DNA of 7,181 nt from Spirochaetota bacterium. GTDB lineage: Bacteria > Spirochaetota > Spirochaetia > DTKZ01. Every line of letters starts with the position of its first letter. Within the stretch, counting starts at the first letter, position 1. The stretch spans positions 1-7,181 of the forward strand of contig JAKQWJ010000100.1 in the NCBI GenBank assembly GCA_029562045.1, read 5' to 3'. The position numbers and the translations under genes are program-made. The notes under the pieces were generated by a model. It did not search any database. It was not told the DNA's origin and saw only the letters and a list, made by a program, of their open reading frames with translations. Positions 1 to 4,640 of the stretch are shown piece by piece.

Positions 1-421
1 AGAAGGCCTCGCCGATGAAGGACAGCGCCACATGGATGACCAGCCAGTAGGACCGCAGGGCCGGGATGGGCGGCAGGACCGCCGGGGGAGCCAGGGGCGA
101 GAAAGCCAGGGCCAGCAGCGCCAGGGCGATCATCAGAGCGCCGAACTGGACGAAGCCGTTGAAGGGGATCGCCGTCTGCCGTCGGTACAGGAAGCACAGG
201 AGGGCGATGAAGCCGGAGTAGAAAACCAGGGATTCGAAGGTGTTGGTCAGGGCCACGAAGCGGATCTCCAGGCTTCGCTGGGTGATGACGCCCAGGAGAA
301 GCAGCGCCGCCCCCAGGGCGAGGAAGTGGGAAAGGGGGGCTTCCCGCCGGGAGGGGCGGAAGAGAAAAACCCCCTGGAAGACCGCCGCGGCGGCCAGAAG
401 AATCAGGGCGATGGTGGTCAT
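1..421 (-). CDS. ccsA: Cytochrome c assembly protein CcsA (ResC/CcmC-like), N-terminal part, cut by window edge
   Basis: Reading the minus strand from the ATG at 421 gives 140 residues with no stop before the window edge, so only the N-terminal part is present. CcsA is the integral membrane partner of ResB in cytochrome c biogenesis System II, which carries heme across the cytoplasmic membrane and attaches it to CXXCH motifs. The visible part has alternating hydrophobic segments: a first one at about residues 3-20, then ones near 31-45, 61-80 and 95-110. It ends in SYWLVIHVALSFIGEAF, which matches the family pattern of an S-x-WL-x-x-HV stretch with a conserved heme-ligand-type His. An AGGAG ribosome binding site (428-432) precedes the ATG, and the resB stop codon lies 17 bases upstream, so the two genes form one operon. 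The WWD heme-handling motif expected further on lies outside the window. The family call is firm. Confidence 0.9.
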   Translation of the reverse strand, partial: MTTIALILLAAAAVFQGVFLFRPSRREAPLSHFLALGAALLLLGVITQRSLEIRFVALTNTFESLVFYSGFIALLCFLYRRQTAIPFNGFVQFGALMIALALLALAFSPLAPPAVLPPIPALRSYWLVIHVALSFIGEAF

Positions 422-438
422 CGAATTCTCCTATGGGG

Positions 439-1377
439 TCATACCCCGTCCCGGATTTTCCGGTAAAAGGTCATGACCAGACCGAGCAGGATTGGAATGA
501 AGGAGGCGAATACCGGGAGACTCCCTGGGTCGGAGACCGCCTCCAGCCCGGTGAGGTCCACGGTTACGATCTCCCGGACCTCCAGGTCCCCGACCCGGCT
601 TCCCGCCTCCGCCCGGGTGACCCTGGGGCCTTCGGGGGAGCTCAGATGAAACACCGCCGTCGCCCCGGGGCCTTCCCCCTCGGAGGTCATGAAGAAGTAG
701 GTGACGCCCCCCAGTTTGAGCCTCTGACCCTGGGAGAGGGGGTGGCTTCCGCCCTCCCGGTCGGTCAGGACCGCCTGCAGACGGGCGCTGTGGGACACCT
801 GGTAGATCTTCAGGTCCCCCACCGGGAGGGGGCGGTTGACCCGGATCTCCCGGCCGGAGCGGACCGTTTTTCCCTCCCGGGACACATCGACCCGGGAGAC
901 CCAGTCCCGGGGGCGGCCGTCGGGATAGGCGATATAGGTGAAGTCGGTCAGGGTCATCAGGTAGCCGCCGGGAAGCTCCACCTTGTCCCCCACCGCCATC
1001 TCCACATAGCCCTCCTTTCTGCCGGAGAAGGAGATCACCGCCCCCACGGTCAGAATCAGGAGACCCAGGTGCAGGATGTCGGGCCCGAAGTTCCGGGGTC
1101 CCCGCCTCTTGCGCAGCTCCCGCCGGAAACGGTCCAGGGTGCAGAGGAGAAGGTTGACGAAAAACAGCAGGGCAGGCAGAAGAAACAGGATGGACGAGAA
1201 GAACCGGTCGAAACCGGTCTGCAGGATCAGGGTCGCCAGAAGCCGGGGGTAATGCCCCTCGTAGAAGGGGGTGTCCCTGCCCTGGGGGATCAGGGTGGCC
1301 AGCCCCCCCAGGATGGCCAGATAGACCAGGAGTCCCACCGCGAGGCGGACCGATTTCAGGCGCTGCATGAGCTTCAT
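439..1377 (-). CDS. resB: ResB/Ccs1-family cytochrome c biogenesis protein, short form
   Basis: This 312-residue protein has the ResB layout. It has N-terminal membrane segments near 12-30, 62-80 and 102-117, then a large domain outside the membrane, then a C-terminal membrane segment near 288-305. Hallmarks include the early LATLIPQG stretch, a His at 103 in the third segment, the block NRPLPVGDLKIYQVSHS (181-197), and DPGSLPVF just before the last segment. ResB works with CcsA in System II to present reduced heme and apocytochrome for ligation on the outer face of the membrane. It is clearly shorter than ResB proteins of 450 or more residues, resembling the compact form I associate with deltaproteobacteria. 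The ATG at 1377 has no Shine-Dalgarno sequence; a good promoter lies so close that the transcript may be nearly leaderless. The in-frame ATG at 1368 is the main alternative start. The gene is divergent from the 11-heme cytochrome, a likely client. Confidence 0.88.
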   Translation of the reverse strand: MKLMQRLKSVRLAVGLLVYLAILGGLATLIPQGRDTPFYEGHYPRLLATLILQTGFDRFFSSILFLLPALLFFVNLLLCTLDRFRRELRKRRGPRNFGPDILHLGLLILTVGAVISFSGRKEGYVEMAVGDKVELPGGYLMTLTDFTYIAYPDGRPRDWVSRVDVSREGKTVRSGREIRVNRPLPVGDLKIYQVSHSARLQAVLTDREGGSHPLSQGQRLKLGGVTYFFMTSEGEGPGATAVFHLSSPEGPRVTRAEAGSRVGDLEVREIVTVDLTGLEAVSDPGSLPVFASFIPILLGLVMTFYRKIRDGV

Positions 1378-1386
1378 TATCGGAGG

Positions 1387-1415
1387 ATCTTACGGGTGTG
1401 AATTCGGGCTGTCAA
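1387..1415 (-). promoter_or_regulatory. Predicted sigma-70 promoter of resB-ccsA
   Basis: On the minus strand, a perfect -35 TTGACA (1410-1415) is followed after 17 bases by TAAGAT (1387-1392), which matches 4 of 6 in the -10 consensus. The expected transcription start, near 1380, is only about 3 bases before the resB ATG, implying a leaderless or nearly leaderless message. This agrees with the absence of a ribosome binding site. Confidence 0.6.
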
Positions 1416-1458
1416 TACCGGGTTTGCCCCATGTCCGGCTATATAACGAAAACGCTAC

Positions 1459-1487
1459 TTTACAAGAGCCGTTCCCCGGATTATTAT
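1459..1487 (+). promoter_or_regulatory. Predicted sigma-70 promoter of the multiheme cytochrome
   Basis: TTTACA (1459-1464, 5 of 6 matches) and TATTAT (1482-1487, 5 of 6) are separated by 17 bases. The expected start near 1494 gives a leader of about 23 nt containing AAGGAG (1505-1510), six bases before the ATG at 1517. The promoter lies back to back with the resB promoter, so the cytochrome and its assembly genes share one regulatory interval. Confidence 0.65.
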
Positions 1488-1516
1488 GAAAAAAGTTGAA
1501 TCCTAAGGAGACGGCA

Positions 1517-2746
1517 ATGAAAAACGCAGGACGCATGGGCTGGTTTTTTCTTTGTCTTTTCGCTCTGGGCGGATGGCTTCCGGCCCGGGAAGCCTGCATC
1601 GACTGCCACACCGACGAGTCGGCGATAAAGTCCCTCTTCACCCCGCCGGCGGCCGCCGGCGGCGAAGAAGGGGAGGGGTGAGCGGGCGCTCCTCCCCCGG
1701 TTCGGGCGGATGAACTGTACAAAGGTTTTCTGGTGAACAAGGACCTCCTGAAGTCGGACCCCCATCTGCAGGGGGGCTGCGTCAGCTGCCACAAGGGCAA
1801 CCCCGCAGGGGCGGACAAGGCGGCGGCCCACAGGGGGATGAACCGGCGGCCGTCGGACAACCCCGATACCTGCGCCTCCTGTCACGGAGAGATCTCCGGG
1901 ACCTACAAGCTTTCCCTGCACTACACCACCGCGGGCTTCCGGAACATTGTCTCCGCCCGCTTCTCCCCGGAGGAGAAGAAGACCTACGACGCCAAGGTCT
2001 TCGAACAGTCCTGCCGGAGCTGTCACGCATCCTGCGGGGACTGTCACGTCAAGAGCCCCATCATTTCCGGGGTGAACCTGGGTCTCCTGGACGGTCACCG
2101 GTTCGTCCGCAAGGATGAGGGGAAGACCTGCGCCCTCTGCCATGGGGGACGGGTGTATCCGGAGTTCACCGGCGAGTACGGCGGCCGGGCGGACGTGCAT
2201 TATCAGAAGGGCATGCTCTGCACCGACTGCCACAAGGCGGAGCAGATGCATGGCGACGGAAAGGCCTATGCGAGCCGGCGGGAGGTGGCCAACAAGCCCA
2301 GCTGCATCGACTGCCACGACCCCACGGAGGGTTCCGATCAGGCCGTGGGCACCCACGCCGAACACGGCGACGGAGACTTCGTCAGCTGCTCCGCCTGCCA
2401 CTCGTCGGCGGCCTACCGGAACTGCTCGGGCTGCCATCTGGGCGGGGGGGCCATGGCGACCCCGGCGATGCACCTGGGGATCAACCCCCGGAATCCCGAG
2501 CAGGTCACCACCCTGCGCCTCATCCCCACGGTGCGGGACACCTTCAAGTCCGCGGGGATCCGGCAGGCCGATTTCGACGCTCTGCCGAATTACTGGGACA
2601 CGGTGCCCCACAACACCCGGAAGCGCACGGACAGGACCCGGGACTGCGATGTCTGTCATGTGGAAAAGGAGAATTTTCTCACCGAGGAAAAATTGATACC
2701 CGGCGGCTCCCAGGCGAACAAAAAGCTCATCTTCCAGATGCGCTGA
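1517..2746 (+). CDS. Exported 11-heme c-type cytochrome with one in-frame TGA (possible selenocysteine at residue 55)
   Basis: If the TGA at 1679-1681 is read through, this is a 409-residue protein. The start is the ATG at 1517, preceded by AAGGAG (1505-1510). Residues 1-25 look like a signal peptide: Lys/Arg near the start, a hydrophobic stretch MGWFFLCLFALGGWLP, then ARE-A. Heme motif 1 is CIDCH at 27-31. Residues 43-64 form a Pro/Ala/Gly/Glu-rich linker that contains the TGA. Ten more motifs follow: CVSCH, CASCH, CRSCH, CGDCH, CALCH, CTDCH, CIDCH, CSACH, CSGCH and CDVCH, the last starting at 377. The protein should be periplasmic or extracytoplasmic and transfer electrons. The part after the TGA has no signal peptide, and its first start (GTG 1733) is poor, so it could not be matured as a c-type cytochrome on its own. 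Explanations are Sec readthrough, a recent nonsense mutation, or a sequencing error in a very GC-rich stretch. I do not recognise the specific family. Confidence 0.82.
1643..1662. repeat. Perfect 20-bp GC palindrome inside the cytochrome linker
   Basis: The 20 bases are their own reverse complement (half-site CCGCCGGCGG). They sit in the codons for the Pro/Ala/Gly linker, 16 bases before the in-frame TGA. The palindrome may simply reflect GC-rich Pro-Ala-Gly codons, but it would form a strong hairpin or cruciform and is a plausible cause of sequencing trouble. Confidence 0.7.
1670..1697 (+). other. Stem-loop that encloses the in-frame TGA
   Basis: GGGGAGGGGTG (1670-1680) can pair with CGCTCCTCCCC (1687-1697), giving 11 pairs with two G-T wobbles and a 6-base loop AGCGGG. 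Most of the TGA lies inside the stem. It competes with the SECIS-like hairpin at 1691-1712, because both use the C-rich segment 1691-1697. Whether it forms on a translated message is unknown. Confidence 0.4.
1679..1712 (+). promoter_or_regulatory. In-frame TGA with SECIS-like hairpin downstream
   Basis: The TGA (1679-1681) is followed after 17 nt by a five-base loop GGTTC (1699-1703). The loop is closed by C1696-C1698 with G1704-G1706, then after one bulged C (1707) by T1693-C1695 with G1708-A1710, and, past one mismatch, C1691 with G1712. Bacterial SECIS elements are loosely defined: a small hairpin about 16-37 nt after the UGA, with a G among the first two loop bases and often GGU. This hairpin fits that description. 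However, small GC-rich hairpins are easily found by chance in such sequence, and no selenocysteine machinery is visible in the window. Confidence 0.35.
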
Positions 2747-2752
2747 CCCACC

Positions 2753-2790
2753 CCGGCCGAAGCGGCCCGGGCCGGGACCGCTTCGGTCGG
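2753..2790 (+). terminator. Strong stem-loop after the cytochrome, terminator-like but with no T-tract
   Basis: CCGG plus CCGAAGCGG (2753-2765) pairs with CCGCTTCGG plus TCGG (2778-2790). This gives a 13-bp stem with one G-T wobble and a 12-base loop that itself contains a CCCGGG palindrome. It starts seven bases after the cytochrome stop. The following bases (tccgggcc) are not a T-run, so intrinsic termination is doubtful. Protection of the cytochrome mRNA 3' end, or attenuation before the rhodanese, are alternatives. Confidence 0.45.
2757..2780 (+). repeat. 24-bp direct repeat, copy 1
   Basis: This copy begins CCGAAGCGG and continues through a CCCGGGCCGGG core to ACCG. It matches copy 2 at 3098-3121 at 23 of 24 positions; the only difference is A versus G at base 4. 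Here it forms the left arm and loop of the hairpin after the cytochrome. Confidence 0.75.
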
Positions 2791-2902
2791 TCCGGGCCAA
2801 GTCCGGCCGACCCGGGCGGACCGGATGCCCGCTCTGACCGCCCGAACCCCGGCTGCAGCCCGGGCCCGGGAGCAGGCAGGCCCGGGTTCCTGACCGATCC
2901 GG

Positions 2903-3065
2903 GCCGGCTCTGCCGGTTTTGCCCGGCTTTGCCGGCTTCGCCGGCTTTGCCGGGCCCGGGGCGACTTTGACCGGCTCTGCCGGTTCTGCCGGCTTCGCCG
3001 GACCCGGGGCGACTTTGACCGGCTTTGCCGGCTCTGCCGGCTTCGCCGGCTTCGCCGGACCCGGC
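2903..3065. repeat. Tandem repeat tract: 9-bp GCCGGCTYT-type units with a 48-bp higher-order duplication
   Basis: The tract starts with four 9-bp units and one 10-bp unit of the form GCCGG-C/T-TYT or TTC (2903-2948). Two copies of a 48-bp block follow (2949-2996 and 2997-3044), differing at only three positions. Each begins with a 22-bp spacer containing CCCGGGGCGACTTTGA, followed by an 8-bp truncated unit and two full 9-bp units. One further unit and a partial spacer close the tract. Nearly all steps are multiples of three, so both strands read as open frames with tripeptide repeats (Phe/Ser-Ala-Gly on plus, Ala-Lys/Glu-Pro on minus). No start signal supports translation, so I treat it as non-coding. 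Many units contain the palindrome GCCGGC. Confidence 0.85.
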
Positions 3066-3097
3066 ATGGACACAGTAAATACAGGACCGAGCCCGGG

Positions 3098-3121
3098 CCG
3101 GAGCGGCCCGGGCCGGGACCG
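3098..3121 (+). repeat. 24-bp direct repeat, copy 2
   Basis: This copy begins CCGGAGCGG and has the same CCCGGGCCGGG core and ACCG end as copy 1 (2757-2780). It lies just upstream of the rhodanese ribosome binding site, so the two copies bracket almost the whole intergenic region. The downstream arm that makes copy 1 a hairpin is absent here. Confidence 0.75.
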
Positions 3122-3145
3122 AGAGAAAAAAAAGGAGATCGTTTT

Positions 3146-4039
3146 ATGAGCAGAAAAGGAATGGCGGCGCTGCTGGTTTTTCTTGTGGGCGTCTCCGGGC
3201 TGGTCTTCGCCCGGGACATCGACCCCATCGTTTCGACGGACTGGCTGGAGAAGAACCTGTCCAACCCCAGGACCGTGGTGGTGGACATCCGCAAGGTGGA
3301 GGATTACAAGGCGGGCCATATCGCCGGAGCGGTCAACGTCATCCAGTCCGCCTGGGTGGTTTCCTCATCCACGGGCCTCCGCAACGAGGTCCCGGAAGCG
3401 GACGATCTGGGGGACCTGATCTCCGACGCAGGGATCAAGGCCGACTCCTGGGTGGTGCTGGTGGGGCCCGATTTCGGGTCCTTCGTCTGGATAACCCGGG
3501 TCGCCTGGACCCTGAAGTACGCGGGGGTGGAGAATGTGGCCATCCTGGACGGCGGCTACAGCAAATGGGAAAAGGACGGGAAACCGGTCTCCACCGACAC
3601 GGTCAAGGCCAAGCCGGGCAGCTTCAAGGTGAAAGCGGACAAGGCCATCATTGCCGGAAAGGACCTGGTCGTGTCCCGGATCGGGAAGGGCGCGATTCTG
3701 GATTCCCGCGGCCCCGACGCCTATTTCGGCATCACCAAGGTGCCTTTCGTGAGCCAGTTCGGCCACATCCCCGGCGCGAAGAACCTTCCCAGCGCCTGGA
3801 TCGTCGGGGCCGAAGGCCTGGCCCGAAGCAAGGCGGAGCTGGAGGCCATGGCCGGAGCCCAGTTCAAGAACAGGAACGGGGAGATCATCGTCTACTGCGA
3901 CACCGGCGTCGTGGCCAGCGGCTGGTGGTTCATCCTCCACGAGATGCTGGGCTACAAGGACGTGAAGAACTACGACGGCTCGTCGGAGGAGATAACCAAG
4001 GACCCGAAGATCGTCTACGCCAGGTACGTCTGGGAATGA
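3146..4039 (+). CDS. Exported two-domain rhodanese-family sulfurtransferase
   Basis: This 297-residue protein starts at an ATG preceded by an A-rich stretch with AAGGAG, eight bases upstream. Residues 1-22 form a signal peptide (SRK, a hydrophobic core, cleavage likely after VFA), placing the enzyme outside the cytoplasm. Two rhodanese domains follow. Domain 1 (about 28-148) has DIRKVEDYKAGHIAGAVNV and ILDGGYSKW, but its active loop reads VLVGPDFGSF with no cysteine, so it is probably non-catalytic. Domain 2 (about 165-285) has ILDSRGPDAY, GHIPGAKNLP, the loop YCDTGVVAS with Cys251 (the only cysteine in the protein), and NYDGSSEE. Rhodaneses carry a persulfide on this cysteine and pass sulfur between donors such as thiosulfate and acceptors. 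Placement after a multiheme cytochrome suggests a link to sulfur or selenium-type oxyanion redox chemistry. Geobacter ext clusters also pair a rhodanese-like protein with multiheme cytochromes, but I cannot assign that identity here. Confidence 0.88.
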   Translation: MSRKGMAALLVFLVGVSGLVFARDIDPIVSTDWLEKNLSNPRTVVVDIRKVEDYKAGHIAGAVNVIQSAWVVSSSTGLRNEVPEADDLGDLISDAGIKADSWVVLVGPDFGSFVWITRVAWTLKYAGVENVAILDGGYSKWEKDGKPVSTDTVKAKPGSFKVKADKAIIAGKDLVVSRIGKGAILDSRGPDAYFGITKVPFVSQFGHIPGAKNLPSAWIVGAEGLARSKAELEAMAGAQFKNRNGEIIVYCDTGVVASGWWFILHEMLGYKDVKNYDGSSEEITKDPKIVYARYVWE

Positions 4040-4081
4040 TTCCCGGAGCGCCCCCCGACAGGGGCGGGCGACTCAAGACCG

Positions 4082-4110
4082 GGCGGCCCTCATGGGGCCG
4101 CCTTTTTTTT
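4082..4110 (+). terminator. Intrinsic terminator after the rhodanese gene
   Basis: GGCGGCCC (4082-4089) and GGGCCGCC (4095-4102) form a perfect 8-bp stem with a 5-base loop, followed directly by eight Ts (4103-4110). It lies 42 bases after the rhodanese stop and just before the convergent arsR stop. It ends plus-strand transcription; on the minus strand no T-run follows the stem. Confidence 0.93.
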
Positions 4111-4113
4111 GGG

Positions 4114-4521
4114 TCAGTCCGCCCCCGGAGACGGGGTTTCGGTTCCCGGGACGCGGCGGCGCGGCGGGCCTTTCCTTTTCAGAATGTCGCCGTAGTGCCG
4201 GAACCGGCGCTCCAGGAGCGGAGTGATATGGGCCACCGCTTCGGTGACGCAGGGGCAGGCCAGGGAGTAATAGACCATGTTCCCCCGTTTTTCGTCCAGC
4301 AGGACCCCGGCGTTCTTCATCACCGACAGGTGTTTGGATACCGTGGAGGTGTCCGCCCCGATCATCCGGGTGAGTTCGCAGACGCAGTGGGGCTCCCGGG
4401 CCAGGGCCTCCAGGATCAGAAGGCGGGAGGGGTGGGCCAGGGCTTTCAGCACCCCGGCGACTTCCGTGAGGCGGAGCAGGTCCGCCTCCTCCGCCCCGGA
4501 GGCGGTGGTTTTTCCAGTCAT
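4114..4521 (-). CDS. ArsR/SmtB-family winged-helix repressor with two cysteine pairs
   Basis: This 135-residue protein is a typical ArsR-family DNA-binding repressor. The segment LLRLTEVAGVLKALAHPSR (15-33) and LLILEAL open the fold. CVCEL (46-50) is the metal- or thiol-sensing motif of many ArsR proteins. STVSKHLSVMKNAGVL (59-74) is the recognition helix, and EKRGNMVYYSL (77-87) the wing. A second pair, C89-P-C91, follows the wing. The four cysteines suggest sensing of a soft metal(loid) or a redox or sulfur signal, which would release the protein from DNA. The gene is divergent from the permease genes, and a perfect inverted repeat (4544-4571) lies between them. A second copy of the repeat precedes the CXXC-protein gene. 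The ATG at 4521 has no ribosome binding site; the predicted transcription start coincides with it. The last 20 or so residues are polar and Pro/Arg-rich and are probably disordered. Confidence 0.92.
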   Translation of the reverse strand: MTGKTTASGAEEADLLRLTEVAGVLKALAHPSRLLILEALAREPHCVCELTRMIGADTSTVSKHLSVMKNAGVLLDEKRGNMVYYSLACPCVTEAVAHITPLLERRFRHYGDILKRKGPPRRRVPGTETPSPGAD

Positions 4522-4527
4522 GGAACG

Positions 4528-4556
4528 AGATTAACGCACCGGCGGGAATTTGGCAA
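4528..4556 (-). promoter_or_regulatory. Possible arsR promoter overlapping the operator
   Basis: On the minus strand, TTGCCA (4551-4556) and TAATCT (4528-4533) are separated by 17 bases. The -10 match is weak. The -35 lies inside the inverted repeat 4544-4571, so bound ArsR would block its own transcription. The predicted start falls on the arsR ATG, implying a leaderless message. Confidence 0.4.
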
Positions 4557-4571
4557 TACTGCCAAATTCCC
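4544..4571. promoter_or_regulatory. ArsR operator candidate, site 1
   Basis: This is a perfect inverted repeat with 12-bp arms, GGGAATTTGGCA and TGCCAAATTCCC, around the spacer ATAC. It sits in the 119-base interval between arsR and the first permease gene. Its core TTTGGC-N6-GCCAAA is shared with site 2 at 5753-5780. A dimeric winged-helix repressor typically binds such a palindrome. Confidence 0.88.
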
Positions 4572-4581
4572 TTTCCGCTTC

Positions 4582-4610
4582 TTGACAACCCGCAGGCCTG
4601 ACGGTTAAAT
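4582..4610 (+). promoter_or_regulatory. Predicted promoter of the permease genes
   Basis: A perfect TTGACA (4582-4587) is followed after 17 bases by TTAAAT (4605-4610), 4 of 6 matches. The start would be near 4617, about 24 bases before the chosen ATG at 4641. The operator ends 10 bases upstream of this -35 box, so repression here would need contact with the upstream side of polymerase, or extended binding. Confidence 0.55.
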
Positions 4611-4640
4611 GGGGCAAAATTCGTGATGAAGGAAGGTTGC

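Larger units (their letters stand above)
2747..3145. other. 399-base non-coding, repeat-rich intergenic region
   Basis: No credible gene lies between the cytochrome stop and the rhodanese start. In order, the region holds a long hairpin (2753-2790), GC-rich unique sequence with several CCCGGG-type palindromes (about 2791-2902), a tract of 9-bp and 48-bp repeats (2903-3065), a short AT-richer island around 3066-3085, the second copy of a 24-bp direct repeat (3098-3121), and the rhodanese ribosome binding site (AAGGAG just after the A-tract near 3130). I see no convincing promoter for the rhodanese here. It may be co-transcribed with the cytochrome, or use a promoter that differs from the sigma-70 consensus. 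Confidence 0.75.

Noticed and set aside
433..1401. 322-codon plus-strand open frame opposite resB
   Set aside because: Its protein is Gln/Gly/Pro/His-rich with no recognisable domain and mirrors resB codons; resB has clear family motifs on the other strand.
1733..2746. Separate ten-heme cytochrome gene starting at GTG 1733
   Set aside because: It would lack a signal peptide, needed for heme attachment outside the cytoplasm. The frame is continuous with the upstream signal-peptide part, so one interrupted gene is more likely.
2903..3065. Possible CRISPR array
   Set aside because: The units are 9 bp or 48 bp tandem copies with no unique spacers of constant length and no cas genes nearby.
2919..3149. 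76-codon plus-strand open frame with Phe/Ser-Ala-Gly repeats
   Set aside because: It starts at a TTG inside the repeat tract with no ribosome binding site, and its last codons are the rhodanese Shine-Dalgarno region. It is a by-product of the 9-bp periodicity.
1484..3319. 611-codon open frame on the minus strand, including Ala-Lys/Glu-Pro tripeptide repeats
   Set aside because: It runs antisense across the cytochrome and the start of the rhodanese, has no promoter or ribosome binding site, and is explained by high GC content and the multiple-of-three repeat tract.
4623..4640. Earlier start (GTG 4623 or ATG 4626) for the first half-permease
   Set aside because: The AAGGAAGG box lies within these codons and is correctly spaced for the ATG at 4641, which also begins directly with the hydrophobic segment.
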